NCBI RefSeq assembly: GCF_009857745.1 | Contig: NZ_WWEN01000001.1 | Span: 1-64,000, forward strand | DNA: 64,000 bases | From: Thalassovita mangrovi | GTDB taxonomy: Bacteria; Pseudomonadota; Alphaproteobacteria; Rhodobacterales; Rhodobacteraceae | Reading direction: 5' to 3' | Part shown: positions 49,747-57,786 of the stretch, one piece after another | Numbering within the stretch: position 1 is the stretch's first letter | Layout: every line of letters begins with the position of its first letter | Made by a program: the position numbers and the translations under genes | The notes under the pieces: generated by a model | What the model was told of the DNA's origin: nothing | What the model saw: only the letters and a program-made list of their open reading frames with translations | Database searches by the model: none

Positions 49747-50421
49747 ATGAATTTCAATAAGGCATTGGTTTTGCTTGCTGTTCCCGCCGCGATGGCACTG
49801 TCGGGCTGCAGCACGGAAATGGAAGCGGCAGCCTCGGCGGATTGGGAACCGATCTACCAGGAACCGATGCCGCAGGCGACCAGCCGGATGGCCAGCGGCG
49901 CGATCTTCTCGGGCGGCCAGATGGGCCTGTTCGCCACCGACCGCCGTGCGGCGCAGGTGGGCGACATCCTGACCGTTGAGCTGAAGGAAAAATTTGCCGC
50001 CAGCAAGGCGCAGGGCGCGTCTTCGTCGAAGTCCGACAGTTTCTCGGTGACCCTGCCGACGGCGCTGACCGGCAGTTTCGACAGCAGCGGGCTGAGCGCC
50101 GGGACCTCGCGGTCCTTCGACGGCGACGGCCGCGCCACCCAGTCGAATTCGCTGACCGGCCGGATGTCGGTCACCGTCGTTCGGGTGATGCCCAGCGGCA
50201 ACCTGGAAGTGATGGGGCAGAAGAAGCTGACCCTGAACAACGGCGATGAATATGTCCGGCTGCGCGGCATTGTGCGCCAGGCCGATATCAGCGCCGACAA
50301 CACGGTGGATTCCGACCGCCTGGCCAATGCCGAGATCAAGTATATCGGCGCCGGCGACGTCGCCGACAGCGCCAAGAAGGGCTGGCTGCGGCGCGGCTTC
50401 GACGCCGTTTCCCCGTTCTGA
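49747..50421 (+). CDS. flgH: FlgH, flagellar L-ring lipoprotein
   Basis: FlgH forms the outer-membrane L ring. The 224-residue precursor has a lipoprotein signal with lipobox LSGC (about residues 18-21). The conserved AGDILTVELKEKFAASKAQG-type region follows (here VGDILTVELKEKFAASKAQG), then SLTGRMSVTVVRVMPSGNLE and LRGIVRQADISADNTV. Confidence 0.96.
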   Translation: MNFNKALVLLAVPAAMALSGCSTEMEAAASADWEPIYQEPMPQATSRMASGAIFSGGQMGLFATDRRAAQVGDILTVELKEKFAASKAQGASSSKSDSFSVTLPTALTGSFDSSGLSAGTSRSFDGDGRATQSNSLTGRMSVTVVRVMPSGNLEVMGQKKLTLNNGDEYVRLRGIVRQADISADNTVDSDRLANAEIKYIGAGDVADSAKKGWLRRGFDAVSPF

Positions 50422-50439
50422 TCGTAAGAGGTATCCGCG

Positions 50440-51588
50440 ATGATGAGCCACCTGATGATGCGCAAGCTGATCGCCGCCCTGATGACCCTGGTCTGCATCT
50501 TCGCGGGTGCGGCCATGGCCCAGGCCGACCGGATCAAGGATATGGCCTCGGTCGCGGGGGTGCGCAGCAATGCGCTGGTGGGTTACGGGCTGGTGATGGG
50601 TCTGGCCGGGACCGGCGATGGCGGCTCACGGCTGACCCAGCAATCGATGCAATCGCTGATCTCGCGCCTGGGTCTGGATACCGATCCGGGCGACCTGGAT
50701 ACCAAGAACGTGGCGGCGGTGATGGTCACCGCCGACATGCCGCCCTTCATGAAGCCGGGCCAGGTGCTGGACGTGACCGTGTCCACCGCCGGCAAGGCCA
50801 AGTCGCTGAAAGGCGGCACGCTTCTGATGACGCCGCTGATGGGCGCCGACGGCGAGGTCTACGCCATCGCCCAGGGCAACCTGGTGGTCGGCGGGCTGGG
50901 GGTCGAGGCCGGGGACGGATCGTCGTTGGTGGTCAATGTGCCCACCGTGGGCCGGGTGCCGGGCGGGGCGACCATCGAACGTCTGGTCGAAACCCCGTTC
51001 CTGGAATCCGAATACCTGGTGCTGAACCTGCATCGCGGCGATTTCAGCACCGCCTCGGCGGTGGTCGACGCGATCGACGGCATGTTCGGCAAGGGCGTGG
51101 CGGTGGCGCTGGACGGCACTTCGGTGCGGGTGCGCGCCCCGGCCGACCCGGCGCAGCGCGTGTCCTTCATGGGGCTGCTGGAAAATATCGAGGTGGTGCC
51201 GGCCGAAGCGGCGGCGCAGGTGATCGTCAACGCCCGCACCGGCACCGTGGTGATCGGCGGGTCGGTCCGGGTGACGCCCTCGGCGGTTAGCCACGGATCG
51301 CTGACCGTGCGGGTGAACGAAGATTTCAACGTCGATCAGGGCGGCGCCACCGTGGTCGGCGGCAACGGCGCGGTGGTGGTCGCCCCGGGCGATCCGGTGG
51401 TGACCCCGGATTCCCAGATCGACGTGACTCAGGAAAACAACCCCGCCTTCGTGTTCGATCCCGGCGTGTCGCTGTCGTCTCTGGTCGACGCGATCAATGC
51501 GGTGGGTGCCAGCCCGGCCGACCTGGTGGCGATCCTCGAGGCGCTGCACCGCGCCGGATCGCTGCGCGCAGAACTGATCATTATCTGA
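50440..51588 (+). CDS. flgI: FlgI, flagellar P-ring protein
   Basis: FlgI forms the periplasmic P ring. The protein has a signal peptide ([20 protein letters not shown]), then [31 protein letters not shown], and the C-terminal [20 protein letters not shown], all family landmarks. Start choice among ATG codons at 50440, 50443, 50455 and 50458 is open; GAGG lies before the first. Confidence 0.96.
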   Translation: MMSHLMMRKLIAALMTLVCIFAGAAMAQADRIKDMASVAGVRSNALVGYGLVMGLAGTGDGGSRLTQQSMQSLISRLGLDTDPGDLDTKNVAAVMVTADMPPFMKPGQVLDVTVSTAGKAKSLKGGTLLMTPLMGADGEVYAIAQGNLVVGGLGVEAGDGSSLVVNVPTVGRVPGGATIERLVETPFLESEYLVLNLHRGDFSTASAVVDAIDGMFGKGVAVALDGTSVRVRAPADPAQRVSFMGLLENIEVVPAEAAAQVIVNARTGTVVIGGSVRVTPSAVSHGSLTVRVNEDFNVDQGGATVVGGNGAVVVAPGDPVVTPDSQIDVTQENNPAFVFDPGVSLSSLVDAINAVGASPADLVAILEALHRAGSLRAELIII

Positions 51589-51600
51589 GGAACCGGCGCC

Positions 51601-51927
51601 ATGACGCAGTCCATTTCGAACAACGCGACCTTCCTGGCGACGCAGAAAGCGGCCCAGAGCAGCGTGAAACCGGCTGAGCCGAACCGCGACATGGACCGGA
51701 TGCAGCAGGCCGCCGAAGGCTTCGAGGGCCTGTTCCTGCAGCAGATGATGAAAGCGGGCCGCGCCGCGTCGCTGGGCGACGACCTGCTGGGCGGCACCGG
51801 GACCGAACGGATGCAGGACATGCTCGACACCACGCTGACCGAAACCGCGTCCGGCCAAGCCGGGCTGGGGCTGGCGGATGCGATCGTGCGCCAGTTCACT
51901 CCCTTCGTGACCAACAAGGCGGAATAA
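51601..51927 (+). CDS. flgJ: FlgJ, rod-assembly protein, scaffold domain only
   Basis: The 108-residue protein matches only the N-terminal rod-capping half of FlgJ (AEGFEGLFLQQMMKAGRAAS, GLGLADAIVRQF). The muramidase half found in enteric FlgJ is absent. In Rhodobacter sphaeroides the same split exists, with cell-wall cutting done by SltF; here a transglycosylase gene lies at the end of the same operon (55538). Confidence 0.93.
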   Translation: MTQSISNNATFLATQKAAQSSVKPAEPNRDMDRMQQAAEGFEGLFLQQMMKAGRAASLGDDLLGGTGTERMQDMLDTTLTETASGQAGLGLADAIVRQFTPFVTNKAE

Positions 51928-51930
51928 CGC

Positions 51931-54255
51931 ATGGCCGATTTTCTCAGCATCGCAAAATCCGGCATGGCCGCCAGCAGCGCGGCCTTGGCCACCACCAGCG
52001 AAAACGTCGCCAACGCCAATACCGATGGCTATTCCCGCCGCGAGGTGATCACCAGCGAAGTGTCGGGGGCCTCGGCCAACCCGCTGTTCAGCGCGCTGAA
52101 CGGTCACGGCGTGATGATCACCGATGTGCGCCGCGCCTTCGACGAACTGATCGCGGGCGAGGTGCTGCGAACTTCTTCGGCGCTGGCCTCCTCGGAAACC
52201 CAGGAACCGGTGCTGGAACAGCTGGAAAACCGGCTGCTGCCCGAAGCGGGCGGGGTCAAGGAAACCCTGGCCGATTTCTTCGATGCGATCGAAGGCCTGG
52301 CCGGGACCCCGGACGACAGCGGTCTGCGCAGCGTGTTCATGAACGCCGCCGAATCCTTCGCCGGGGCGGTGGCCGACATGGCCGACGACATCAACGAACT
52401 GGGCGACTACCTGCAGGGGCAGGGCGAACAGGTGGTCGAGCGGGTCAACGACATCATCCAGGAAATCAGCCGGCTGCAGGAAAAGATCGGTGTTTCTTCG
52501 GTGCCGGGGACCAACAACACCATCCTGGACCAGCGCGACCAACTGCTGAAGGACCTGTCCAAGCTGGTCGAGATCCAGGTGGATTACGACAATATGGGCG
52601 TGGCCAGCGTCACCCTGGGCGACGGGCCCGGCGGCCCGGTTCTGGTCGACAGAAGCGGCGCGGCGCGGGTATCGATCAACAGCGATCTGGCGCTGGTCAT
52701 CCGCCCGGCGGCGGCGGGCAGCGCGGCGTCGGAAACCCAGACCCGCGCGGCTTCGGGCGGCAGCCTGCACGGGTTGTCCAGCGTCCTGAGCGCGATCAAC
52801 GCCACGATGGACGACCTGAACGACTGGGCCGGGGCGGTGGTCGAGGAAATGAACGCGGTGCACATGGCGTCGCGCGACGAAGACGGCAACCCGGGCGGGC
52901 GGCTGTTTTCGCTGGTCGGCTGGGAAGCGGAACCGGCCCCGGCCAATCGCGGCACCACCATCGTGACCACCACCGAGATTCCCGACGAAACCCCGCCCGC
53001 TGGCGACATCCGGTTGGTGCGGGACGAAACCCTGGGCCTGTGGCAGGCCTATGACGATACCGGCACCCTGCTGGGATCGGGCACCAACCAGGTGGTTCTG
53101 CCCGGCATGATCATCGATCTCGAAGGCAGCGCCGCCGAGGCCGATGTGATCAACCTGGTCGCCACCCACGGCCAGGCGCAGAACATGCGCTACCTGCTGG
53201 ACGATATCGATCAGATCGCCGCCGGTGGCGGCATGACCGTGGTGGCCGATGCAACGAATGCAGGGGATGCGGAATTGACGGTGGGGACCACCGATGTCGG
53301 CAGCACCGGATTGCCTCAGATGTCCGATATCCTGCCCGCCGATGGCAGCTCCACCACGCTGCTGAGCGCCGGGGTGGTGGGCGTGGTGCCCGCCAACGCC
53401 AGCGCGGTGACCCTGGCCAGCCTCAACACCGGCGGGTCGATTTCCGACATCATGGTGTTCACCCGCGAAGGCACCCAGATCGCCGGTCCGGCGCTGAGCG
53501 CTGCTGCAGCCTCGGCCTTGATGACCACCGCCAACGGCTTTGCCGACGGCGCGATCTATGACGGCAGCCTGACCGATCAGGCCGACAATTACCTGGGCAC
53601 CCAGCTGTCCACCGACGGCAGCGGCGCCAGCGCGCAATGGCTGCAACTGACCGATCTGCCCTATGAGGACCTGATTATCGTCGCGGGTGCGGGGGATCTG
53701 GAAATCGGCGGCAATATCACCATCGGCAACGGCACCGAACCCGACGACCGCTCGGTCCGGGTGGAAGTGATCGACGCAGGCACCGGCGAGGTCGAACTGA
53801 CCGACCAGGCCACCGGCCACCGGCTGGGCGGCGGCATTCTGGATGCCGACGGCAATGTCGAAATCGCAGGCTTCAGCCTGAACCTGGCGGGCACGATCCA
53901 GACCGGCGATGTCTATGATGTCGAAGCCAGCAGCAGCGGCAGCGGCGATGCGCGCGGGCTCAATGAACTGGTTGGGCTGCGGCTGCGCGATACCGATACC
54001 GGGGTCGGCGGATACGATGCAATGTTCACCGATATGAGGACCGAAGTCGGTGGTATGCTGGCCACGGTGCAGACCAAGGTCGAGGTCGACCGGGCCCGCT
54101 ATGAGGCCGCCGAAATCGCGCAATCCTCTACCGCCGGTGTCGACCTGGATACCGAAGCCGCGGCGTTGATCAAGTATCAGCAGGCCTATCAGGCCAACGC
54201 GCGGGTGATGTCGGTGGCGCGGGAAATCTTCTCGACCCTTCTCAATAGCCTCTGA
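51931..54255 (+). CDS. flgK: FlgK, hook-filament junction protein 1
   Basis: The 774-residue protein has the D0/D1 starts SIAKSGMAASSAALATTSEN, NANTDGYSRREV, and the C-terminal GVDLDTEAAALIKYQQAYQA. It is longer than the enteric protein (about 550 residues) because of a large beta-rich centre (about residues 330-670), probably an expanded surface domain. It is 3 bp after flgJ. Confidence 0.95.
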   Translation: MADFLSIAKSGMAASSAALATTSENVANANTDGYSRREVITSEVSGASANPLFSALNGHGVMITDVRRAFDELIAGEVLRTSSALASSETQEPVLEQLENRLLPEAGGVKETLADFFDAIEGLAGTPDDSGLRSVFMNAAESFAGAVADMADDINELGDYLQGQGEQVVERVNDIIQEISRLQEKIGVSSVPGTNNTILDQRDQLLKDLSKLVEIQVDYDNMGVASVTLGDGPGGPVLVDRSGAARVSINSDLALVIRPAAAGSAASETQTRAASGGSLHGLSSVLSAINATMDDLNDWAGAVVEEMNAVHMASRDEDGNPGGRLFSLVGWEAEPAPANRGTTIVTTTEIPDETPPAGDIRLVRDETLGLWQAYDDTGTLLGSGTNQVVLPGMIIDLEGSAAEADVINLVATHGQAQNMRYLLDDIDQIAAGGGMTVVADATNAGDAELTVGTTDVGSTGLPQMSDILPADGSSTTLLSAGVVGVVPANASAVTLASLNTGGSISDIMVFTREGTQIAGPALSAAAASALMTTANGFADGAIYDGSLTDQADNYLGTQLSTDGSGASAQWLQLTDLPYEDLIIVAGAGDLEIGGNITIGNGTEPDDRSVRVEVIDAGTGEVELTDQATGHRLGGGILDADGNVEIAGFSLNLAGTIQTGDVYDVEASSSGSGDARGLNELVGLRLRDTDTGVGGYDAMFTDMRTEVGGMLATVQTKVEVDRARYEAAEIAQSSTAGVDLDTEAAALIKYQQAYQANARVMSVAREIFSTLLNSL

Positions 54256-54263
54256 GGTGTAAC

Positions 54264-55538
54264 ATGACGATCGGGACTGCTTTACATCACACCCTTGCGC
54301 AGAAGCACTTCACGCGCCTGGATACTGAGATTTCCAGCCTGCAGGCGCAGATCGCCTCGGGCGAAGCGGACCCGCGCGCCTCGGTCGATCCGGTGCGGGC
54401 GCTGAACATGTCGGCGGCGCAGGACCAGCAGGCGCTGCTGGAACAGTTCAGCCTGAACCTGGAAACCATCGACCGGCGGCTGAGCCTGTCGGACACGACG
54501 CTGGAAGAGGTCGGCAATATCCTGGAACGGTTTTCCGAAATCGCCATTCGCGGCGCATCCGCTTCGGTGAGCGGAGACGAACGCGCGGCCCTGCTGATCG
54601 AAGCGAACGAACTGCGCGACAACCTGGTGCAGCTGGCGCAGTCGCGCGACGATAACGGCAGGGCGCTGTTCGGCGGCTATCAGACCAAGGGCGATGCCTT
54701 TTCCGACGACGGCACCAATGTGGAATTCATCGGCGATACCGGGCGCCATTCGCTGCGGGTGTCGGAAAACACCATGCTGGCGACCTCGCTGCACGGGCAG
54801 GAAATCTTCATGGAGGTCGAGGTCCCAGGCGCCGATGGCAGCACCGAGACCGTCGATATCTTCTCGATCGTCGAGGACACGCTGAATGCGCTGAGCACCG
54901 GCGGCGGATCGCGTCTGGACAGCGTCAGCGCCGAGGACGAGATGCGCTTCTTGCCGAACGGCGCGGCCGGTGAAATCACCATGACCATCGAAGGCCCGTC
55001 GGGGACCGCGACCATCACCGCGCCCTATATGGCCAGTTCCCCCGAGGCGCTGCGCGACGCGATCAACGCGGTCAGCGCCACCACCGGGATCAGCGCGGTG
55101 ATCGATCCCTCCGTCCCGGCGGCGCTGCGGCTCAGCGGCGGGGAAATGACCCTGTCGGATCTGCAGATGGAAGGCGGCGGCGACCGCAGCACCAAGCGGG
55201 TGACCGTCACCCCGATCACCGGCGGGGTCGAGGGCGACAACCAGGTGTTCATCCCCGAAAGCCTGTCGGCCGATGCGCAGATCGACGCGATGGCCGCCGC
55301 GATCAACCACATCGCCGACAAGCGCGCCGAAATCGGTGCGATCCAGCAGGTCGGCGAGCGCCAGAGCAGCGCGCTCGACAACCGGTTGGAAATGGTGGAA
55401 CGCGCGCTGGCCGGCTACGAGGGCATCGATATCGCCGCCGCGATCACCGAGCTGCAGGCGCTGATGCTGAACCGCGAAGCGGCGCAGCAGACCTATACCA
55501 AGATTTCGACCCAGACGCTGTTCGATTTCATCGGCTGA
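54264..55538 (+). CDS. flgL: FlgL, hook-filament junction protein 3
   Basis: The 424-residue protein links FlgK to flagellin. It has the flagellin-like N-terminus (HFTRLDTEISSLQAQIASGE) and C-terminus (ALMLNREAAQQTYTKISTQT). The centre includes a stretch resembling the flagellin hook IN motif (ITMTIEGPSGTATITAPY, EALRDAINAVSATTGISAVI), as do FliD and FliC here. The stop overlaps the next gene (TGATG). Confidence 0.94.
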   Translation: MTIGTALHHTLAQKHFTRLDTEISSLQAQIASGEADPRASVDPVRALNMSAAQDQQALLEQFSLNLETIDRRLSLSDTTLEEVGNILERFSEIAIRGASASVSGDERAALLIEANELRDNLVQLAQSRDDNGRALFGGYQTKGDAFSDDGTNVEFIGDTGRHSLRVSENTMLATSLHGQEIFMEVEVPGADGSTETVDIFSIVEDTLNALSTGGGSRLDSVSAEDEMRFLPNGAAGEITMTIEGPSGTATITAPYMASSPEALRDAINAVSATTGISAVIDPSVPAALRLSGGEMTLSDLQMEGGGDRSTKRVTVTPITGGVEGDNQVFIPESLSADAQIDAMAAAINHIADKRAEIGAIQQVGERQSSALDNRLEMVERALAGYEGIDIAAAITELQALMLNREAAQQTYTKISTQTLFDFIG

Positions 55539-56419
55539 TGAAGGGTCAAGGCGACATGTACGGTACTGTGGCTGCATCGTTGCGCAGAATTGGCCTCGCA
55601 ATCGTCCTGGCGCTTGTCGCCCTGGCCGGGCCGCCCACCTGGGCCAGCACGGTCGATTGCGAGGCCATAGCCGCCAAGACCGGCGCCCGGCACGGGGTGC
55701 CGCGCGACCTGATGCCGGCGATTTCCCGGGTCGAAACCGGGTTGAAGCAGGGCGACAAGGGCGTGCGCGCCTGGCCCTGGACGCTGAACGTGCAAGGCAA
55801 GGGGTACTATTTCCCGACCCGCGCCGCGGCGCTGAAGAAGCTGCGCGAGGTGCTCGACAGCGGCGTGCGCAATGTCGATGTCGGCTGCATGCAGATCAAT
55901 TACCGCTGGCACAGCGAAAACTTCGCCTCGATCGAGGAAATGATGTCGCCCGAGGCCAATACCGAATATGCCGCGCGGTTCCTGACGCAACTGAAGGACC
56001 GTCACGGCAGCTGGGAAAAGGCGACGCAGAATTACCATTCCGCCGACGGCGAACGCGGCGAGGCCTATCTTGGCCGGGTCAACCGGGTGATCGCGAAACT
56101 GCCGCAGCAGCAGCCTTCCTTCGTCGCCTCCACTGCAAGCCGGCTGGTGCAGCCCGAGGGGCAGGCCGTGGCGCAACAGCCGCGCCGCCAGGCGGTGGTC
56201 GCCGCGCGCCACGGGGTTCTGGCGCTGGCCAGCACCCCGTTGATCGACGTCGCCGGGATGGCCGGGCAGGGGGGCGCAGTGGTTCTGCCCGAAAGCCCGT
56301 TGCCCAAGCTTGCCTCTGTTCAGCAGCAACGCCAGCCGCGGCTGCCGCGCCGGTCGGGCCGCGCCACGGCGGATCGCGGCGATCTCATCGCTCAGCTGCG
56401 GGCCGAATTCGCGAATTGA
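55538..56419 (+). CDS. sltF: Flagellar lytic transglycosylase, SltF-like
   Basis: The protein has an N-terminal signal/anchor (LRRIGLAIVLALVALAGPPT) and a transglycosylase SLT domain: HGVPRDLMPAISRVETGLK with catalytic Glu66, VGCMQINYRWH, and ATQNYHSADGERGEAYLGRV. The C-terminal 100 residues are Gln/Arg/Pro-rich and disordered. It would open the peptidoglycan for rod passage, complementing the short FlgJ. ATG 55538 overlaps the flgL stop; ATG 55556, with AAGG upstream, is an equally good start. Confidence 0.88.
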   Translation: MKGQGDMYGTVAASLRRIGLAIVLALVALAGPPTWASTVDCEAIAAKTGARHGVPRDLMPAISRVETGLKQGDKGVRAWPWTLNVQGKGYYFPTRAAALKKLREVLDSGVRNVDVGCMQINYRWHSENFASIEEMMSPEANTEYAARFLTQLKDRHGSWEKATQNYHSADGERGEAYLGRVNRVIAKLPQQQPSFVASTASRLVQPEGQAVAQQPRRQAVVAARHGVLALASTPLIDVAGMAGQGGAVVLPESPLPKLASVQQQRQPRLPRRSGRATADRGDLIAQLRAEFAN

Positions 56420-56594
56420 GGCGATGACCTGAAACGCGAAACATAGCCAAAAGTATATCCATCCCTTCGTAAGAGAGTCGGCGATCAACCTCCGATAGAT
56501 GGTGTCGATGTCGGGTTTTTGACTACGCTGTTTGTAAAGATGACGCGTCGGAAAACCGATCATTTGCGCGTCAATATTACAACGAGGGATTATA

Positions 56595-57668
56595 ATGACG
56601 AATGTAGTATCGAATCTCTTTTTCGATGCCGAAGCACCGGTTCTGTATGAGATCGACACGCATATCGTCGGATCGTCGCCCGCCACCCGCCGGATGAAGC
56701 AGATGCTGACCGCGGTCGCCCCCAGCGGCGCGCCGGTGATGCTGAGCGGCGACACCGGGGCGGGCAAGGAACGCGCCGCAACCGCCATTCACCACGCCTC
56801 GGGCCGCGACGGTCAGCTGGTGGCGGTGAACTGTGCCGCGATCCCTGGCGAATTGCTGGAATCGGAACTGTTCGGTTATGAAAAGGGCGCCTTCACCGGG
56901 GCCGATGAACGCCGGATCGGACTGATCGAAATGGCTGATGGCGGCACGCTATTCCTGGATGAAATCGGCGATATGCCATTGGAATTGCAGTCGAAACTGC
57001 TGCGCGTTCTGGAAAGCCGCGAAATCCAGCGGGTCGGCGGGCGCGAAAGTATCGCGGTGGATTTCCGGCTGGTGACGGCGACCCACCGTCGGCTGACCGA
57101 TGCAGTGGCCGAGGGCAAATTCCGCGCCGACCTGTTTTACCGCATCAACGTGCTGCCGGTGCCGGTGCCGTCGCTGGCCAACCGGCTGGAAGAAATCCCC
57201 GAACTGATCGACCGGATGCTGCGCGATCACTCCGATCAGCATCCGCATGCCAACCTGCCGCATTTCGCCATGGACGCGATCGAACGGCTGCAGGCGCATG
57301 GCTGGCCGGGCAATGTGCGCGAATTGCGCAACGTGGTCGACCGCGCCATCGTGATGTTCCCCGGCCGCATGCTGCACGCCGCCGAGGTCGACAACTTTCT
57401 ACTGCTGAGCGAAACCGACGGCGCCGCGACGAACAACGCGCCGGGCACCGGTTTCGCGGTGGGCGATCAGGAAGGCGTGCTGAAAATGCTGCGCGAAAAG
57501 GGATCGATCGATATCCGCCTGATCCTGCGCGACATGGAAATCGGCATGATCGAGGGCGCGTTGCAAGTCTGCGACGGCAATGTCACCGGCGCCGCCCAAG
57601 CGCTTGGGCTGCAGCGCACCACGCTGATCGAGAAGATCAAGAAATACGGGATCAAGAAACCCCACTAA
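56595..57668 (+). CDS. fleQ: FleQ-like sigma-54 activator without N-terminal regulatory domain
   Basis: The 357-residue protein has a short start (about 20 residues), then the AAA+ domain: Walker A GDTGAGKE (52-59), GAFTGA (98-103), [13 protein letters not shown], and [15 protein letters not shown]. It ends with a Fis-type helix-turn-helix ([20 protein letters not shown]). It has no receiver and no full FleQ N-terminal domain. It supplies the DNA-binding part missing in FleT, so the two likely act together at the sigma-54 promoters. The 175-base upstream gap is AT-rich and has no sigma-54 site that I can see. Confidence 0.88.
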   Translation: MTNVVSNLFFDAEAPVLYEIDTHIVGSSPATRRMKQMLTAVAPSGAPVMLSGDTGAGKERAATAIHHASGRDGQLVAVNCAAIPGELLESELFGYEKGAFTGADERRIGLIEMADGGTLFLDEIGDMPLELQSKLLRVLESREIQRVGGRESIAVDFRLVTATHRRLTDAVAEGKFRADLFYRINVLPVPVPSLANRLEEIPELIDRMLRDHSDQHPHANLPHFAMDAIERLQAHGWPGNVRELRNVVDRAIVMFPGRMLHAAEVDNFLLLSETDGAATNNAPGTGFAVGDQEGVLKMLREKGSIDIRLILRDMEIGMIEGALQVCDGNVTGAAQALGLQRTTLIEKIKKYGIKKPH

Positions 57669-57698
57669 GCGAATTACCAATCCCTGTCAGACTGAAAA

Positions 57699-57727
57699 GG
57701 CCGCTTCGCAGGAAGCGGCCTCTTTTT
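57699..57727 (+). terminator. Intrinsic terminator after fleQ
   Basis: GGCCGCTTC (57699-57707) and GAAGCGGCC (57712-57720) form a perfect 9-bp stem with a 4-base loop, followed by TCTTTTT. Because fliD converges from the other side, it isolates the two operons. Confidence 0.9.
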
Positions 57728-57786
57728 CGTTTCGGGGCAGGGGGCGCAGATGCCCGCGCCGGGTATTACCGCTCGGTTCGGCCGGA

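Noticed and set aside
50626-54123. 1165-codon minus-strand frame
   Set aside because: Antisense to flgI-flgK; shadow frame.
57733-57770. Possible third copy of the hyp-region repeat (GGGGGCGCAGATGCCC...CCGGGTATT)
   Set aside because: The first hairpin is broken and the second is missing; too degraded to call.
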